64,000 nucleotides of DNA from Winogradskyella sp. (GCF_028289625.1 NZ_JANQOM010000038.1:1-64000), one strand, 5' to 3'; positions 50,680-61,286 are shown, numbered from the stretch's first letter. Notes: generated by a model not told the origin, from the sequence alone. A program made the numbers and translations.

Positions 50680-52389
50680 ATGGAAATTAAAATAAACTTA
50701 TCAAAGCAGGTAGCTATTTGTATTTGTGCACTATTCTTTATCCTCACATTAAAAGCCCAAAATAACTTATATTACAATTTTGACGTAAATAAAATAGCAA
50801 AGAGAATTGACAGCCTTTTAATGAACTATAATGACAAAGAACCAGGAATGTCCATTGGAATTGTTATCGATAGTAAATTGGTAATTCAAAGGCAAATAGG
50901 CCTTGCTAATTTAGAGTACCAAGTTCCAATTACGGGAGAAACCTCATTTCATGTTGCATCAGTTTCTAAACAATTCACGGCGTTCGCAATCTTACTACTC
51001 GAAGATGAAGGAAAAATTTCACTGAATGATGATATCAGAAAGTACATTCCTGAAATTCATGAATTTGAACATAAAATAAAGATTAAAAATCTCTTGAACC
51101 ATACCAGTGGAATTAAAGACCAATGGAATTTATTAAGACTTTCTGGATGGCAATTAAATGATTTTATAAACAATGACCACGTACTTAATATTCTCTACAA
51201 TCAAACTTCATTAAATTTCGAGCCTAACGAAGACTTTATGTACAGCAATTCTGGCTACACTCTTTTGGCAGAAATTGTTACACGAGTTTCTGGTATGAGA
51301 TTTGCCGAGTATATGGAAAAACACATCTTTAAGCCATTGAAAATGAATCAAACTCAATTTGTAGATAAAGAAGGTCAAATAATCGAAAAAAATGCTAATT
51401 CTTATTATAAAAATGGGCAATACTATATAGAAGATGTATTCAATAATTCCAGCTATGGGGCGACAAATTTGTCAACTACTATCGAAGACTTAACTAAATG
51501 GGTCGTAAATTTCAATAAAAAAAAAGTTGGTAATAGTATCCTGTTTGATAAAATGAATTCCCAAGGAAAGTTGAGCAATGGTAACACTTATGGCTATGCG
51601 AATGGTCAATTCATCAATCAATATAAAGGTATCAATAGAATTCAGCACAGTGGACAAGATGCAAGTTATCAAGCCTATATTGGCAGATTTCCAGATTTAG
51701 ACGTTAGTATAATTTTCTTCAATAATAATTCTGAAATTAATGGAGGCGAAGTTGTAAGTCAATTAACAGAAATCTGTTTATCAGAGTATTTAAAAAACAG
51801 ACAGTATAATTCAACATCAAAAATAATACTAAACAAAAAATCGCCGATTTCAAAGTCGACAAAAACACTTAAAACTTTTGAAGGCTATTATTGGAGCGAG
51901 CAAGACAGATATTCACGTCAATTAAAAGTTCAAAATGACACCTTGCAATACATACGAAATACCAATGACAAAACAGCACTAATTCCTGTTGATGAAAATG
52001 AATTTGAAATGAAGATTGACGAGTACTTATCGGTATTATTTAAATCTAATCAGATAGTTTTAACACTAAATGATGGCAACCAAATTATTTTGGACAAATA
52101 CATTCCAGCAAAGTATGATTCAAATTTATTAAGACAGTTTGCGGGAAAATATCGTAGTCCAGAATTAAACAGTTATTACACCTTTTCAATTCAGGATAAT
52201 CAATTAGTTGCGAATCACACAAGACTTGGAAATTTTAACCTAAAAGCAATAAAAAATGACTATTTCATCGGAAATAAAGGTTCGATTCAGAAAATTGTAT
52301 TTTTAAGAAATGGATTAGGAAAAATTGTCGGAGTGAACATATCAAGTAGTAGAGCTAAAAATGTTAAGTTCGATAAAGTAAGTGAATAA
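50680..52389 (+). CDS. Serine hydrolase, class C beta-lactamase/PBP4B fold
   Basis: 569 residues with signal peptide (VAICICALFFILTLKAQ). Catalytic motifs: VASVSKQFTAFAILL (Ser-x-x-Lys), YSNSGYTLLAE (Tyr-x-Asn) and IQHSGQDASYQ (H-x-G). The C-terminal 190 residues contain repeated beta domains (FEGYYWSEQDRYSRQLKVQ; FAGKYRSPELNSYYTFSI). It is only distantly similar to the hydrolase at 34556 despite the same fold. The gene is more AT-rich than its neighbours and has its own promoter with direct repeats. It probably acts on D-peptides or esters in the periplasm. Confidence 0.92.
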   Translation: MEIKINLSKQVAICICALFFILTLKAQNNLYYNFDVNKIAKRIDSLLMNYNDKEPGMSIGIVIDSKLVIQRQIGLANLEYQVPITGETSFHVASVSKQFTAFAILLLEDEGKISLNDDIRKYIPEIHEFEHKIKIKNLLNHTSGIKDQWNLLRLSGWQLNDFINNDHVLNILYNQTSLNFEPNEDFMYSNSGYTLLAEIVTRVSGMRFAEYMEKHIFKPLKMNQTQFVDKEGQIIEKNANSYYKNGQYYIEDVFNNSSYGATNLSTTIEDLTKWVVNFNKKKVGNSILFDKMNSQGKLSNGNTYGYANGQFINQYKGINRIQHSGQDASYQAYIGRFPDLDVSIIFFNNNSEINGGEVVSQLTEICLSEYLKNRQYNSTSKIILNKKSPISKSTKTLKTFEGYYWSEQDRYSRQLKVQNDTLQYIRNTNDKTALIPVDENEFEMKIDEYLSVLFKSNQIVLTLNDGNQIILDKYIPAKYDSNLLRQFAGKYRSPELNSYYTFSIQDNQLVANHTRLGNFNLKAIKNDYFIGNKGSIQKIVFLRNGLGKIVGVNISSSRAKNVKFDKVSE

Positions 52390-52490
52390 AAATCGCTACT
52401 ATCCTTATCCGAGACCATTGACGAAACCATCTAAAATTTCCTTTTAAAAACCCATTGCCCAATTCATAGAGTTTGTTTACTTTAGTTGTT

Positions 52491-54698
52491 ATGACTGAAG
52501 TGGACATTGAAAAAGAGAATGCAGCCATTGCAAAAGCCTACAAAGAGCTACTCCGAGTAAGCTACCAGACCCTAACGGCAGCCGATAAAAAACTGATTCG
52601 GCAAGCGTTTGAGGTAGCGCTCGATGCGCACAAAGACCAACGACGCAAATCCGGGGAGGCTTATATCTTTCATCCGATAGCTGTGGCAAAAATTGTCGCC
52701 CAAGAGATTGGCTTGGATGCGACCTCTATTGCTTCTGCCTTACTTCATGATGTGGTTGAAGACAACCCTAATTATACCATTGCTGATATTGAACAACTTT
52801 TTGGGGAAACCGTAGCAAGAATTGTAGATGGTCTCACTAAAATTTCGTATTTAAAAAAAGACATGGATGTCTCGCTACAAGCAGAGAATTTTCGTAAAAT
52901 GTTGCTCACGCTCAATGACGATGTACGGGTTATCATTATTAAAATCGCAGATCGTTTGCACAATATGCAAACTATGGATGCCATGCGTAATGATAAACAA
53001 GTAAAAATTGCTTCAGAAACTTTATACATCTATGCACCATTAGCACACAGAATAGGACTTTATAACATTAAAACCGAACTCGAGGACTTAGGCCTTAAGT
53101 ATACAGAACCTGAAGTCTACAATGACATAGCCGAGAAAATGCAAGAAAGCAAAGAAGAGCAAGATGCTTATATTAAAGCTTTCTCTAAAGTCATTGAAAA
53201 ATCCTTAAATCAAGAAGGTCTTAACTACGAAATTAAAGGTCGACCAAAATCCATTTTTAGTATAAGACGAAAAATGGTGAAGCAAGGTGTATCTTTCGAC
53301 GAAGTCTACGATAAATTTGCCGTAAGAATTATTTACAAATCAGATTTTGTAAACGAAAAATTCCTCGCTTGGAAAATTTACTCAATCGTTACCGATCACT
53401 TCACACCTAATCCTATCCGATTGCGCGATTGGATTTCGTCACCAAAATCTACGGGTTATGAAGCATTGCACATCACGGTTGTTGGACCAAAAAGTCGTTG
53501 GGTAGAGGTTCAGATTCGTAGTGAACGTATGAACGAAATTGCTGAAAAAGGTTATGCGGCGCATTACAAATACAAAAATGTTGATGATAAGGATGATAGT
53601 CTCGATTTATGGATCAATAAACTACAAGAGGCTTTAGAAAACAACGAAGCTGATGCCGTGGATTTTGTGGAGCAATTTAAGCTTAACCTGTATTCCAAAG
53701 AAATATTTGTCTTCTCACCAAAAGGAGATTTGAAGTCCTTACCCAAGGGAGCCACTCCACTTGATTTTGCCTTTAGTATCCATACTGAGGTTGGTATGAC
53801 CACACGAGGCGCTAAGGTTAATGGTAAATTGGTTCCCCTGAGTTACGAGTTGCAAAGCGGTGATCGTGTAGAAATTTTAACCTCCGAAAACGCCAAACCC
53901 AATGCCAATTGGCTAGATTACGCAACAACGGCGAGAGCAAGAAGTAAGATTAAATCGGCCTTGAATGCGCATACCAAGGAAATTGCTGAAGAAGGTAAAG
54001 AAATCCTTAGACGAAAATTAAAACAACTCAAGATTACCCTCAACGAAAAAGCGGTAAATGAGTTGGTAACCTACTTTAAACTCAAAACCTCATTAGATTT
54101 ATTTTATCGTGTTGGTATCGGAACCATTGATAATGCAAAATTAAAGGCCTTTGCTTCCTCACGTAGCGGTGCTTTTATGAGCTATATTAAAAACCGAATT
54201 CGAAAACCAGATGTCCCAAAAGACATAGACAAAGAAGAGATTACGTCTAAGTACGATATGCTTGTTTTCGGCAAGGAGGAAGAACGTCTGAGTTATACCT
54301 TAGCTAATTGTTGCAATCCAATTCCTGGCGATAAAGTTTTCGGTTTCTTAACCGTTAATGATGGTATAAAAGTGCATAAAAAGAACTGTCCCAATGCGGT
54401 AAGCCTTCAATCTAATTATGCCTACCGTATTATGACAGCCAAATGGATAGATTCGTCACAGCGTACCTATACCTCTAGTATTAAATTATCAGGCATTGAT
54501 AATCTTGGACTGGTTAATAATATCACAAAGCTGATTTCAGGAAACCTTCATGTAAATATGAAGAGTATCAGTTTTTCTAGCGAAGATGGTATTTTTAGCG
54601 GTGACATAACGGTTGAGGTCAAAAACCAAAACATGTTAAAAAACCTTATTGAAAAACTCAAAAAAATTAATGGAATAGACAAAGTGACTAGAGTATAA
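52491..54698 (+). CDS. Bifunctional (p)ppGpp synthetase/hydrolase, Rel/SpoT
   Basis: 735 residues from ATG 52491; the track starts at an upstream TTG. The HD hydrolase domain has SGEAYIFHPIAVAKIV, ALLHDVVEDNPNY and the NMQTMDAM stretch. The synthetase domain has DKFAVRIIYK, SPKSTGYEALHITVVGP and EVQIRSERMNEIAEKGYAAHYKYK. The TGS domain is EIFVFSPKGDLKSLPKGATPLDFAF, and a C-terminal ACT domain ends the chain. Both enzymatic halves look intact, so it should both make and degrade (p)ppGpp in the stringent response. fur follows 98 nt downstream. Confidence 0.96.
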   Translation: MTEVDIEKENAAIAKAYKELLRVSYQTLTAADKKLIRQAFEVALDAHKDQRRKSGEAYIFHPIAVAKIVAQEIGLDATSIASALLHDVVEDNPNYTIADIEQLFGETVARIVDGLTKISYLKKDMDVSLQAENFRKMLLTLNDDVRVIIIKIADRLHNMQTMDAMRNDKQVKIASETLYIYAPLAHRIGLYNIKTELEDLGLKYTEPEVYNDIAEKMQESKEEQDAYIKAFSKVIEKSLNQEGLNYEIKGRPKSIFSIRRKMVKQGVSFDEVYDKFAVRIIYKSDFVNEKFLAWKIYSIVTDHFTPNPIRLRDWISSPKSTGYEALHITVVGPKSRWVEVQIRSERMNEIAEKGYAAHYKYKNVDDKDDSLDLWINKLQEALENNEADAVDFVEQFKLNLYSKEIFVFSPKGDLKSLPKGATPLDFAFSIHTEVGMTTRGAKVNGKLVPLSYELQSGDRVEILTSENAKPNANWLDYATTARARSKIKSALNAHTKEIAEEGKEILRRKLKQLKITLNEKAVNELVTYFKLKTSLDLFYRVGIGTIDNAKLKAFASSRSGAFMSYIKNRIRKPDVPKDIDKEEITSKYDMLVFGKEEERLSYTLANCCNPIPGDKVFGFLTVNDGIKVHKKNCPNAVSLQSNYAYRIMTAKWIDSSQRTYTSSIKLSGIDNLGLVNNITKLISGNLHVNMKSISFSSEDGIFSGDITVEVKNQNMLKNLIEKLKKINGIDKVTRV

Positions 54699-54779
54699 TA
54701 TATGTGAAGGTTTTTGAAAACTTGTTCATTTTTTAGCTTTAAAACACAGCTTCTATTTATTAGTTCCTTTAATTTTATG

Positions 54780-54787
54780 TAAATTTG
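54780..54787 (+). promoter_or_regulatory. -7 promoter box of fur
   Basis: TAAATTTG fits TAnnTTTG exactly and ends 9 nt before the chosen fur start, implying a very short mRNA leader. No convincing -33 TTG. Confidence 0.45.
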
Positions 54788-54796
54788 CACCTTATT

Positions 54797-55249
54797 ATGA
54801 ATGCAACAACAGAAGAAAGTAATCAGGAAATCGTAAAGCGTGTTTTTACACAATTCCTAGAAGATAAAGGACATAGAAAAACTCCAGAGCGCTATGCCAT
54901 TCTTCAAGAAATATACGATAGTGAAGAGCATTTTGATATAGAGTCTTTATACATCAAAATGAAGAATAAAAATTATCGTGTCAGTAGAGCTACCTTGTAC
55001 AATACTATAGAATTGTTGTTAGAATGTAATTTGGTCCGTAAGCACCAATTTGGACAAAATCAGGCACATTACGAAAAGTCCTATTTCGATAAACAGCACG
55101 ATCATGTCATTCTAACGGATACTGGTGAAGTTATAGAATTCTGCGATCCTCGCATTCAATCCATAAAAAAGACCATAGAAGAGGTCTTTGATATCGAAAT
55201 AACTAATCATTCACTATACTTTTACGGCAACCGTAAAGCAGAAGACTAA
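54797..55249 (+). CDS. fur: Fur family transcriptional regulator
   Basis: 150 residues from ATG 54797; the track TTG start overlaps the promoter. The winged helix includes [28 protein letters not shown] and [19 protein letters not shown]. Metal-binding candidates are in [25 protein letters not shown] (HDH). The C-terminal dimerisation domain keeps GN-type ending. It lacks a CxxC zinc pair at the end. It represses iron-uptake or peroxide-defence genes (Fur versus PerR cannot be decided). It precedes purA by 13 nt. Confidence 0.9.
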   Translation: MNATTEESNQEIVKRVFTQFLEDKGHRKTPERYAILQEIYDSEEHFDIESLYIKMKNKNYRVSRATLYNTIELLLECNLVRKHQFGQNQAHYEKSYFDKQHDHVILTDTGEVIEFCDPRIQSIKKTIEEVFDIEITNHSLYFYGNRKAED

Positions 55250-55262
55250 CTAACGTTTTAAA

Positions 55263-56543
55263 ATGGCAGTAGATTTACTACTAGGACTTCAATGGGGAGA
55301 CGAAGGCAAAGGAAAAATTGTTGATGTATTCACCTCTAAATACGATATTATTGCGCGCTTTCAAGGTGGGCCAAACGCAGGACACACCTTAGTATTTAAT
55401 GGACGAAAGCACGTATTGCATACCATTCCATCTGGAATTTTTCACGACAATACCATAAATCTTGTTGGTAATGGTGTGGTTATAGATCCTGTGATTTTTA
55501 AAAAGGAACTCGACAAATTAGATGAACAAAATGTCGATTATAAAACATCCCTCTGCATCTCGCGTAAGGCACATATCATTTTACCTACGCATCGCTTATT
55601 GGATGCTGCGAGTGAAGCTTCGAAAGGAAAAGCAAAAATAGGCTCTACACTCAAAGGTATTGGGCCTACCTATATGGACAAGACTGGCAGAAATGGCATT
55701 AGAGTTGGTGATATTGAATTGTCTAGCTGGAAGAAAAAATACAGAGCTTTAGCCGATAAGCATGAGGCGATGATCGATTTCTATAATGTTGATATACAAT
55801 ACGATTTAAAAGATCTTGAAGCCGATTTCTTTGAAGGCATAGAGACCTTAAAAACCTTAAAGTTCATAGATTCTGAAGAATTTATCCACCAAGCACAAAC
55901 ATCTGGAAAATCCGTCTTAGCTGAAGGTGCTCAAGGTTCGCTATTGGATATTGATTTTGGCACCTATCCTTTTGTCACCTCATCAAATACCACAGCTGCT
56001 GGTGCTTGTACAGGTCTTGGTGTCGCACCAAATAAAATTGGTGATGTGTTTGGTATTTTTAAAGCCTATACAACTCGAGTAGGTTCGGGGCCATTCCCTA
56101 CGGAATTATTTGATGAAGCTGGTGAAACTATGGGTCTTGTTGGTCATGAGTTTGGTGCAACCACAGGTCGCCCAAGACGTTGTGGCTGGTTAGATTTGGT
56201 GGCGTTAAAGTATGCTTGTCAAGTCAATGGAGTGACACAACTGATTATGATGAAAGGTGATGTATTATCTGGTTTTGACACCTTAAAAGTCTGCACAGCC
56301 TATAACTACAAAGGCGAAACTATAACACATCTTCCTTATAATATTGAAGCCGAAAATGTATCTCCTATCTACACTGAAATAAAAGGTTGGTCAGAAGATT
56401 TAACAGGAATGACCGAAGCATCCCAATTGCCAAAGGAGTTTAATGATTATGTGGAGTTCTTAGAAAATGAACTCGGCATTCCGATTACCATCGTTTCCGT
56501 AGGTCCAGACCGTAAACAGACAATTGTAAGAAAGGAAAAATAG
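55263..56543 (+). CDS. purA: Adenylosuccinate synthetase
   Basis: 426 residues. GLQWGDEGKGKIVDVF (GTP-binding loop and catalytic Asp), GGPNAGHTLVF (catalytic His), GSTLKGIGPTYMDKTGRNGIRVGD, AEGAQGSLLDIDFGTYPFVTSSNT, GRPRRCGWLDL and VSVGPDRKQTIV all match PurA. It makes adenylosuccinate from IMP, aspartate and GTP, the first step to AMP. The order rel-fur-purA is usual in Flavobacteriaceae. Confidence 0.98.
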   Translation: MAVDLLLGLQWGDEGKGKIVDVFTSKYDIIARFQGGPNAGHTLVFNGRKHVLHTIPSGIFHDNTINLVGNGVVIDPVIFKKELDKLDEQNVDYKTSLCISRKAHIILPTHRLLDAASEASKGKAKIGSTLKGIGPTYMDKTGRNGIRVGDIELSSWKKKYRALADKHEAMIDFYNVDIQYDLKDLEADFFEGIETLKTLKFIDSEEFIHQAQTSGKSVLAEGAQGSLLDIDFGTYPFVTSSNTTAAGACTGLGVAPNKIGDVFGIFKAYTTRVGSGPFPTELFDEAGETMGLVGHEFGATTGRPRRCGWLDLVALKYACQVNGVTQLIMMKGDVLSGFDTLKVCTAYNYKGETITHLPYNIEAENVSPIYTEIKGWSEDLTGMTEASQLPKEFNDYVEFLENELGIPITIVSVGPDRKQTIVRKEK

Positions 56544-56598
56544 TTGTATTCGCTTTCTGTTAAAAAAACTGTTAACTCATACTAAAGCAAATCTATAA

Positions 56599-58425
56599 GT
56601 GTTACCTTGTAAAAAACATATAGTTTTGAGTAGTTTTAAAAGTTCACTTTTTTTTGCAGTCATTCTCTTCTCTGTATTTAGCTTTTCTCAAGAAAAACAA
56701 AGGATTACTGTAGAATATTCTGGTAATACATCCTCAAGTCCAGACATAGAAGAAGGTGCATTGGTATTTTTACGTGATGCCTCACAGCAAGTCCATTTTG
56801 TTCATAAAGGTGTGAACCTATGGTGCGATAAAGCTATCTACTATCAAGATCAGGAATATATTGAAGCCTTCAGTAATGTCGTTATGAAACAAGGAGATTC
56901 TATTAATATGGTGGCCAAATATGTAGAGTACAGTGGTAAAACAGAATTAGCTTTTGCGCAAGGTGAGGTGGTCTTAACCGAACCACAATCAGTATTAACC
57001 ACCGATAAACTCTATTTTGATAGAACGCGTCAACTCGCCTATTACAATACTAAAGGTAAAGTGGTTAGAGATACCTCTGGGACCATCACTAGCCAGATTG
57101 GACGTTATTATATGAACGCCAAAAAATACCAGTTTACCAAAGATGTAGTATTAGTCAATCCAGATTATACACTAAATACAGAACGGCTCGATTTTTTCCC
57201 AGATAATGGTCATGCCTATTTATTTGGGCCTTCGACCATCATTGGCGAAACAAGTAAAATTTATACCGAACGTGGTTTTTATGACACCAATGCCAATGTC
57301 GGTCACTTTCAACGTAATGCCAAAGTTGACTATGATAGTAGAACGATAACAGGAGATAGTATTTATTTTGACAGAAATAGAAGTTTTGCATCGGCCAGTA
57401 ATAATATTACTGTAACAGATACTATTAATAATAGTATTGTAAAAGGACATTACGCTGAGGTCTGGCGCGATAAAGATTCTGTTTTTATCACCAAGCGTGC
57501 ACTTGCCATAACCGTTCAGGAAAAAGATTCAGTGTATTTACATGCCGATACCTTAATGATGACTGGCAAAGAGAATAATCGTATTACAAGAGCCTATTAC
57601 AACGCCAAGTTATACAAAAGCGATTTGGCTGGCAAAGCCGATTCTATTCACGTTAACCATAAAACAGGTTTAACCCAACTCATTAACTTGGCACGTTATA
57701 GCTCAACAGATGCCTTTGCTACCGCACGAAAACCCGTGCTTTGGAATCTCGGCAACCAAATGACCGGAGATACCATTCACTTAATTTCAAATGTCGAAAC
57801 CGAAAAATTAGATTCTTTAAAAGTATTTAATAATGCGTTTTTGGTCAGTAAAGACACCTTAAGCGATGATGGTTTTAATCAAATAAAAGGCCAACGGCTT
57901 ATAGGTTTGTTTAGGGATAATGAAATTTACAATGTAGATATCATTAAGAATGCTGAAACTATTCGTTACATGCGAAATGATGCCAATGAACTTATAGGTA
58001 TACAAAAGTCTAAGTCCGGGAGTATCAACATTCAAATCATAGACCAAGCTATAGACGAGGTGCGTTTCATCAATCAAATTGATGGCAATATTTTTCCTGA
58101 AGCTGATTTCCCAAGAAGTTCAAAGCGATTGCGAGGCTTTGATTGGAGAGGAGAAGAACGACCGTTATCTGTTGACGATTTATTTAAAGACGATCCGCCT
58201 TTGGTATTACCCAAAATTACAGGCTTGCAAGATTATGTACCACCAGAGGATTTTATTGATGACAGTGTCATTGAAAGGATTGAGGAAGCAGGTAAGGCAA
58301 CACCCAATAAACCTAACAAAGCAGCCAGGAACCTACCAGCAAACGACACTATCCCAACTTTAAAACCTAATCAGGTAAAAAAGGTGAAAATACCGAAAGA
58401 GAAGAAAGAAAAGGAAGATCAATAA
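56599..58425 (+). CDS. OstA/LptA-like outer-membrane biogenesis protein
   Basis: 608 residues with a signal peptide (SLFFAVILFSVFSFSQ). The start is uncertain: no ATG precedes it, and the choices are GTG 56599 or TTG 56626 (SSFKSSLFF). The mature part is a long repetitive beta-structure typical of OstA_2/LptA: LWCDKAIYYQDQEYIEAFSNVVMKQGDSINMVAKYVEYSG, TLNTERLDFFPDNGHAYLFGPS and DSIYFDRNRSFASASNNITVTDT. It should be periplasmic and may carry lipopolysaccharide across the envelope. The C-terminus is basic and proline-rich (KPNQVKKVKIPKEKKEKED). The aminotransferase gene follows with zero spacing. Confidence 0.88.
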   Translation: MLPCKKHIVLSSFKSSLFFAVILFSVFSFSQEKQRITVEYSGNTSSSPDIEEGALVFLRDASQQVHFVHKGVNLWCDKAIYYQDQEYIEAFSNVVMKQGDSINMVAKYVEYSGKTELAFAQGEVVLTEPQSVLTTDKLYFDRTRQLAYYNTKGKVVRDTSGTITSQIGRYYMNAKKYQFTKDVVLVNPDYTLNTERLDFFPDNGHAYLFGPSTIIGETSKIYTERGFYDTNANVGHFQRNAKVDYDSRTITGDSIYFDRNRSFASASNNITVTDTINNSIVKGHYAEVWRDKDSVFITKRALAITVQEKDSVYLHADTLMMTGKENNRITRAYYNAKLYKSDLAGKADSIHVNHKTGLTQLINLARYSSTDAFATARKPVLWNLGNQMTGDTIHLISNVETEKLDSLKVFNNAFLVSKDTLSDDGFNQIKGQRLIGLFRDNEIYNVDIIKNAETIRYMRNDANELIGIQKSKSGSINIQIIDQAIDEVRFINQIDGNIFPEADFPRSSKRLRGFDWRGEERPLSVDDLFKDDPPLVLPKITGLQDYVPPEDFIDDSVIERIEEAGKATPNKPNKAARNLPANDTIPTLKPNQVKKVKIPKEKKEKEDQ

Positions 58426-59601
58426 TTGCGAGAAGACTTTTTAAAATATCAGGCACAAACCACACCACATCCCTTAGCTATGGAAATAAGCCATGCTAAA
58501 GGCTCATATATTTATGATAAAAACGGGAAAGCCTACCTCGATTTTGTGGCTGGAGTTTCGGCTTGTAGTTTAGGACATTCGCATCCCAAAGTCATTGAAG
58601 CCGTCAAAACGCAATTAGACCAATATCTTCATGTGATGGTTTATGGCGAATACATCCAAGATTCAGCACTTCAGTTATCCCAACTTTTAGCAAAGCATTT
58701 ACCAAGCCCCTTAGAAACGACTTACTTGGTTAATTCGGGAACCGAAGCCATTGAAGGCAGTATTAAATTAGCAAGACGTTATACTGGACGAAGCGAAATT
58801 ATAGCCGCTAAAAACGCTTATCATGGAAATACTATGGGTTCTTTGAGTCTGATGGATTATGAAGAACGCAAAGCCCCTTTTAAACCTTTAATCCCAGGTA
58901 TTAAGTATATTGAGTTCAATTCTGAAAGTGATCTTCAACAGATAAGCCAAGAAACGGCAGCTGTTATTTTGGAAACCATCCAAGGAGGTGCAGGTTTCAT
59001 TGAACCAACAAATAATTACCTTAAAAAGGTGCAAGAACGTTGCAATGACGTCGGTGCAGTTTTTATTTTGGATGAAATTCAACCAGGTATTGGTAGAACA
59101 GGTAAACTTTTTGGTTTTGAACATTATAACTGTCAACCAGATATCGTAGTGATCGGAAAAGGTCTTGGTGGAGGTTTACCTATTGGAGCTTTTACCGCTT
59201 CCAACGAAATGATGTTAACGCTAAGTGATAACCCAAAACTAGGACATATCACAACCTTTGGAGGCAATCCTGTAATAGCTGCAGCTGCCTTAGCCACTTT
59301 AAAAGAAATCACTGAATCTAACTTAATGGCTGAAGCCTTGGAAAAAGAGCAACTCATTAGAGAGTATCTTCAACATAAGCATATTAAAGCCATAAGAGGT
59401 AAAGGATTAATGCTTGCGGCAATCACCGAAAGTGCAGAAGTGACCAATGAAATTATACGACGTGCCCAAGATAAAGGTTTAATTTTATTTTGGCTGCTTT
59501 TTGAACCTAAAGCCATTAGGCTCACGCCACCATTGACAATTTCTAAAAACGAGATTATTGAAGGTTGCCGAATCATTACTTCAATATTAGACACTATTTA
59601 G
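58426..59601 (+). CDS. Class III (PLP) aminotransferase, acetylornithine/aspartate type
   Basis: 391 residues. The start is TTG at 58426, directly after the TAA of the OstA gene; the next Met (MEISHAKG) would cut the conserved REDFLKYQAQTTPHPL. Motifs are LDFVAGVSACSLGHSHPKV, YLVNSGTEAIEGSIKLAR, ILDEIQPGIGRTGKLF and the PLP-binding Lys in VIGKGLGGGLPIGAF, then TFGGNPVIAAAAL. It transfers amino groups to a 2-oxo acid or aldehyde; related enzymes serve arginine, GABA or ornithine metabolism. The exact substrate is not decidable. Confidence 0.92.
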   Translation: MREDFLKYQAQTTPHPLAMEISHAKGSYIYDKNGKAYLDFVAGVSACSLGHSHPKVIEAVKTQLDQYLHVMVYGEYIQDSALQLSQLLAKHLPSPLETTYLVNSGTEAIEGSIKLARRYTGRSEIIAAKNAYHGNTMGSLSLMDYEERKAPFKPLIPGIKYIEFNSESDLQQISQETAAVILETIQGGAGFIEPTNNYLKKVQERCNDVGAVFILDEIQPGIGRTGKLFGFEHYNCQPDIVVIGKGLGGGLPIGAFTASNEMMLTLSDNPKLGHITTFGGNPVIAAAALATLKEITESNLMAEALEKEQLIREYLQHKHIKAIRGKGLMLAAITESAEVTNEIIRRAQDKGLILFWLLFEPKAIRLTPPLTISKNEIIEGCRIITSILDTI

Positions 59602-59843
59602 TCATCAGTCTTTTCTAATGTATTGGATATCAGTCTAAAATACATTTTAATAAATCTTTATCACAATGTTAATTATTTTGTTAAAAACAAAAACCTAAAC
59701 ACTTACGTCCTTAACACGATAACTGTAATTTTAGATTAACCAAAAATCAGTAGACACTGGCACATCAAAAAGTAAGTCTTTAAAACTGAGCACGAATTTT
59801 GATGTATTAAATCTCGATTATTGAGTGAACCTTTAAACCGCTT

Positions 59844-61250
59844 ATGAATTACAGTCACGAAGACGAAAACTTTCCGCTTACTAGATTTGAATCCATGTTA
59901 AAGACAAATGATATTTTGTTTTTTGATTCAAATGAATTTGAAAACATCATCCACCACTATCTCGAAAATGGTAAAGTTTCCTTAGCGAAACGCGCCATTA
60001 AACTTGGACTTTCGCAACATCCAAGCTCAGTCAATTTAAGATTATTCCAGGTGGAAATATTGGTTATTGAGAACAAATTCTCTGAGGCTGATGACATCTT
60101 AGATATGCTTCATGATTTAGAGCCCACTAATGAAGAGATTTTTATTCAAAAAGCCAATGTGCTATCTAAGCAAGATGAGCATGAGAAAGCTATAGAAATA
60201 TTACTTATTGCCATTGATGTATCTAGTACACCATCTGAAGATTCGGACCTTTATGCCTTAGTAGGTATGGAATATTTGTTCTTAGATCAGTTTGAAAATG
60301 CGGTTATGTATTTTAAAAAATGTCTAGAGTCCGACCCATCTGATTATTCAGCTTTACATAATGTTGTATATTGTTACGATTTTTTAGATTTAAATGAAGA
60401 TGCTATTGCGTACCTCAATAACTTCTTGGACTCCAATCCATACTGTGAAGTAGCTTGGCATCAATTAGGTCGTCAATATTTTGCCATTAAAGATTATACC
60501 AAGGCTAATGCTGCTTTTGATTTTGCCATCATCTCAGATGATACCTTTGTTGGTGCTTATATTGAAAAAGGAAAGGTTTTAGAGAAGCTTAAATATTATG
60601 AAGAAGCCATAGAAAACTATAAAATTACTTTGGCATTGGATGAGCCTACCTCTTTTGCGTTATTACGAATAGGGCATTGTTATGAAAAACTTGGTAAAGA
60701 AGACATGGCGTTGCAATTTTTCAAAAAAACAGTCGAGGAAGACGCCTTATTAGACAAAGGATGGATTGCCATCACTAAGTTTTACATGAAACGTTTAAAC
60801 TATCAAAAAGCATTGCATTACATCAACAAAGCCGTGAATATTGACGGCGAAAACGTATTGTATTGGAAACTTTTTGCTACAATTAATAAACGCTTAAACT
60901 TTCTGGAAGAAGCCGAAATCGGTTATAAACGAACTTTAGAACTTGGCAATTACGAGCTAGACACTTGGTTAGACCGATCAGATATCCTAATTGCCTTAGG
61001 TGAATACGATGCTGCAATTTACAATTTGAATCAAGCTGCGGAATTCTATCCTGAAAATTCCGAAATAGAGTATCGACTTGGTGGCTTATACTTTACAACG
61101 CATCAGACCGAAGAAGGCCGCTTTCACCTTAAGAATGCTTTAAAGCTTAATATCGATTACAGTTTTATCATTAACGAGCTGTTTCCAAAGCTTAATAATA
61201 GACCAATGGTAAAGGCTATAATTTCGGAATGTAAAAAGGCTTCCAACTAA
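59844..61250 (+). CDS. Tetratricopeptide-repeat protein
   Basis: 468 residues without signal peptide or membrane helix. At least nine TPRs run through the chain, for example YFAIKDYTKANAAFDFAI, KYYEEAIENYKITLALDEPT, LGKEDMALQFFKKTVEEDAL, LNYQKALHYINKAVNIDG and LGEYDAAIYNLNQAAEFYPENSE. It begins NYSHEDENFPLTRFESML, a recurring start for flavobacterial TPR proteins of this neighbourhood. Probably a cytosolic scaffold. The 242-nt gap upstream is AT-rich and gene-free; it must hold the promoter, which I could not place. Confidence 0.88.
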   Translation: MNYSHEDENFPLTRFESMLKTNDILFFDSNEFENIIHHYLENGKVSLAKRAIKLGLSQHPSSVNLRLFQVEILVIENKFSEADDILDMLHDLEPTNEEIFIQKANVLSKQDEHEKAIEILLIAIDVSSTPSEDSDLYALVGMEYLFLDQFENAVMYFKKCLESDPSDYSALHNVVYCYDFLDLNEDAIAYLNNFLDSNPYCEVAWHQLGRQYFAIKDYTKANAAFDFAIISDDTFVGAYIEKGKVLEKLKYYEEAIENYKITLALDEPTSFALLRIGHCYEKLGKEDMALQFFKKTVEEDALLDKGWIAITKFYMKRLNYQKALHYINKAVNIDGENVLYWKLFATINKRLNFLEEAEIGYKRTLELGNYELDTWLDRSDILIALGEYDAAIYNLNQAAEFYPENSEIEYRLGGLYFTTHQTEEGRFHLKNALKLNIDYSFIINELFPKLNNRPMVKAIISECKKASN

Positions 61251-61286
61251 AAAAATCCATACCTTAGCGTTTCTTATAAAAAAGAA

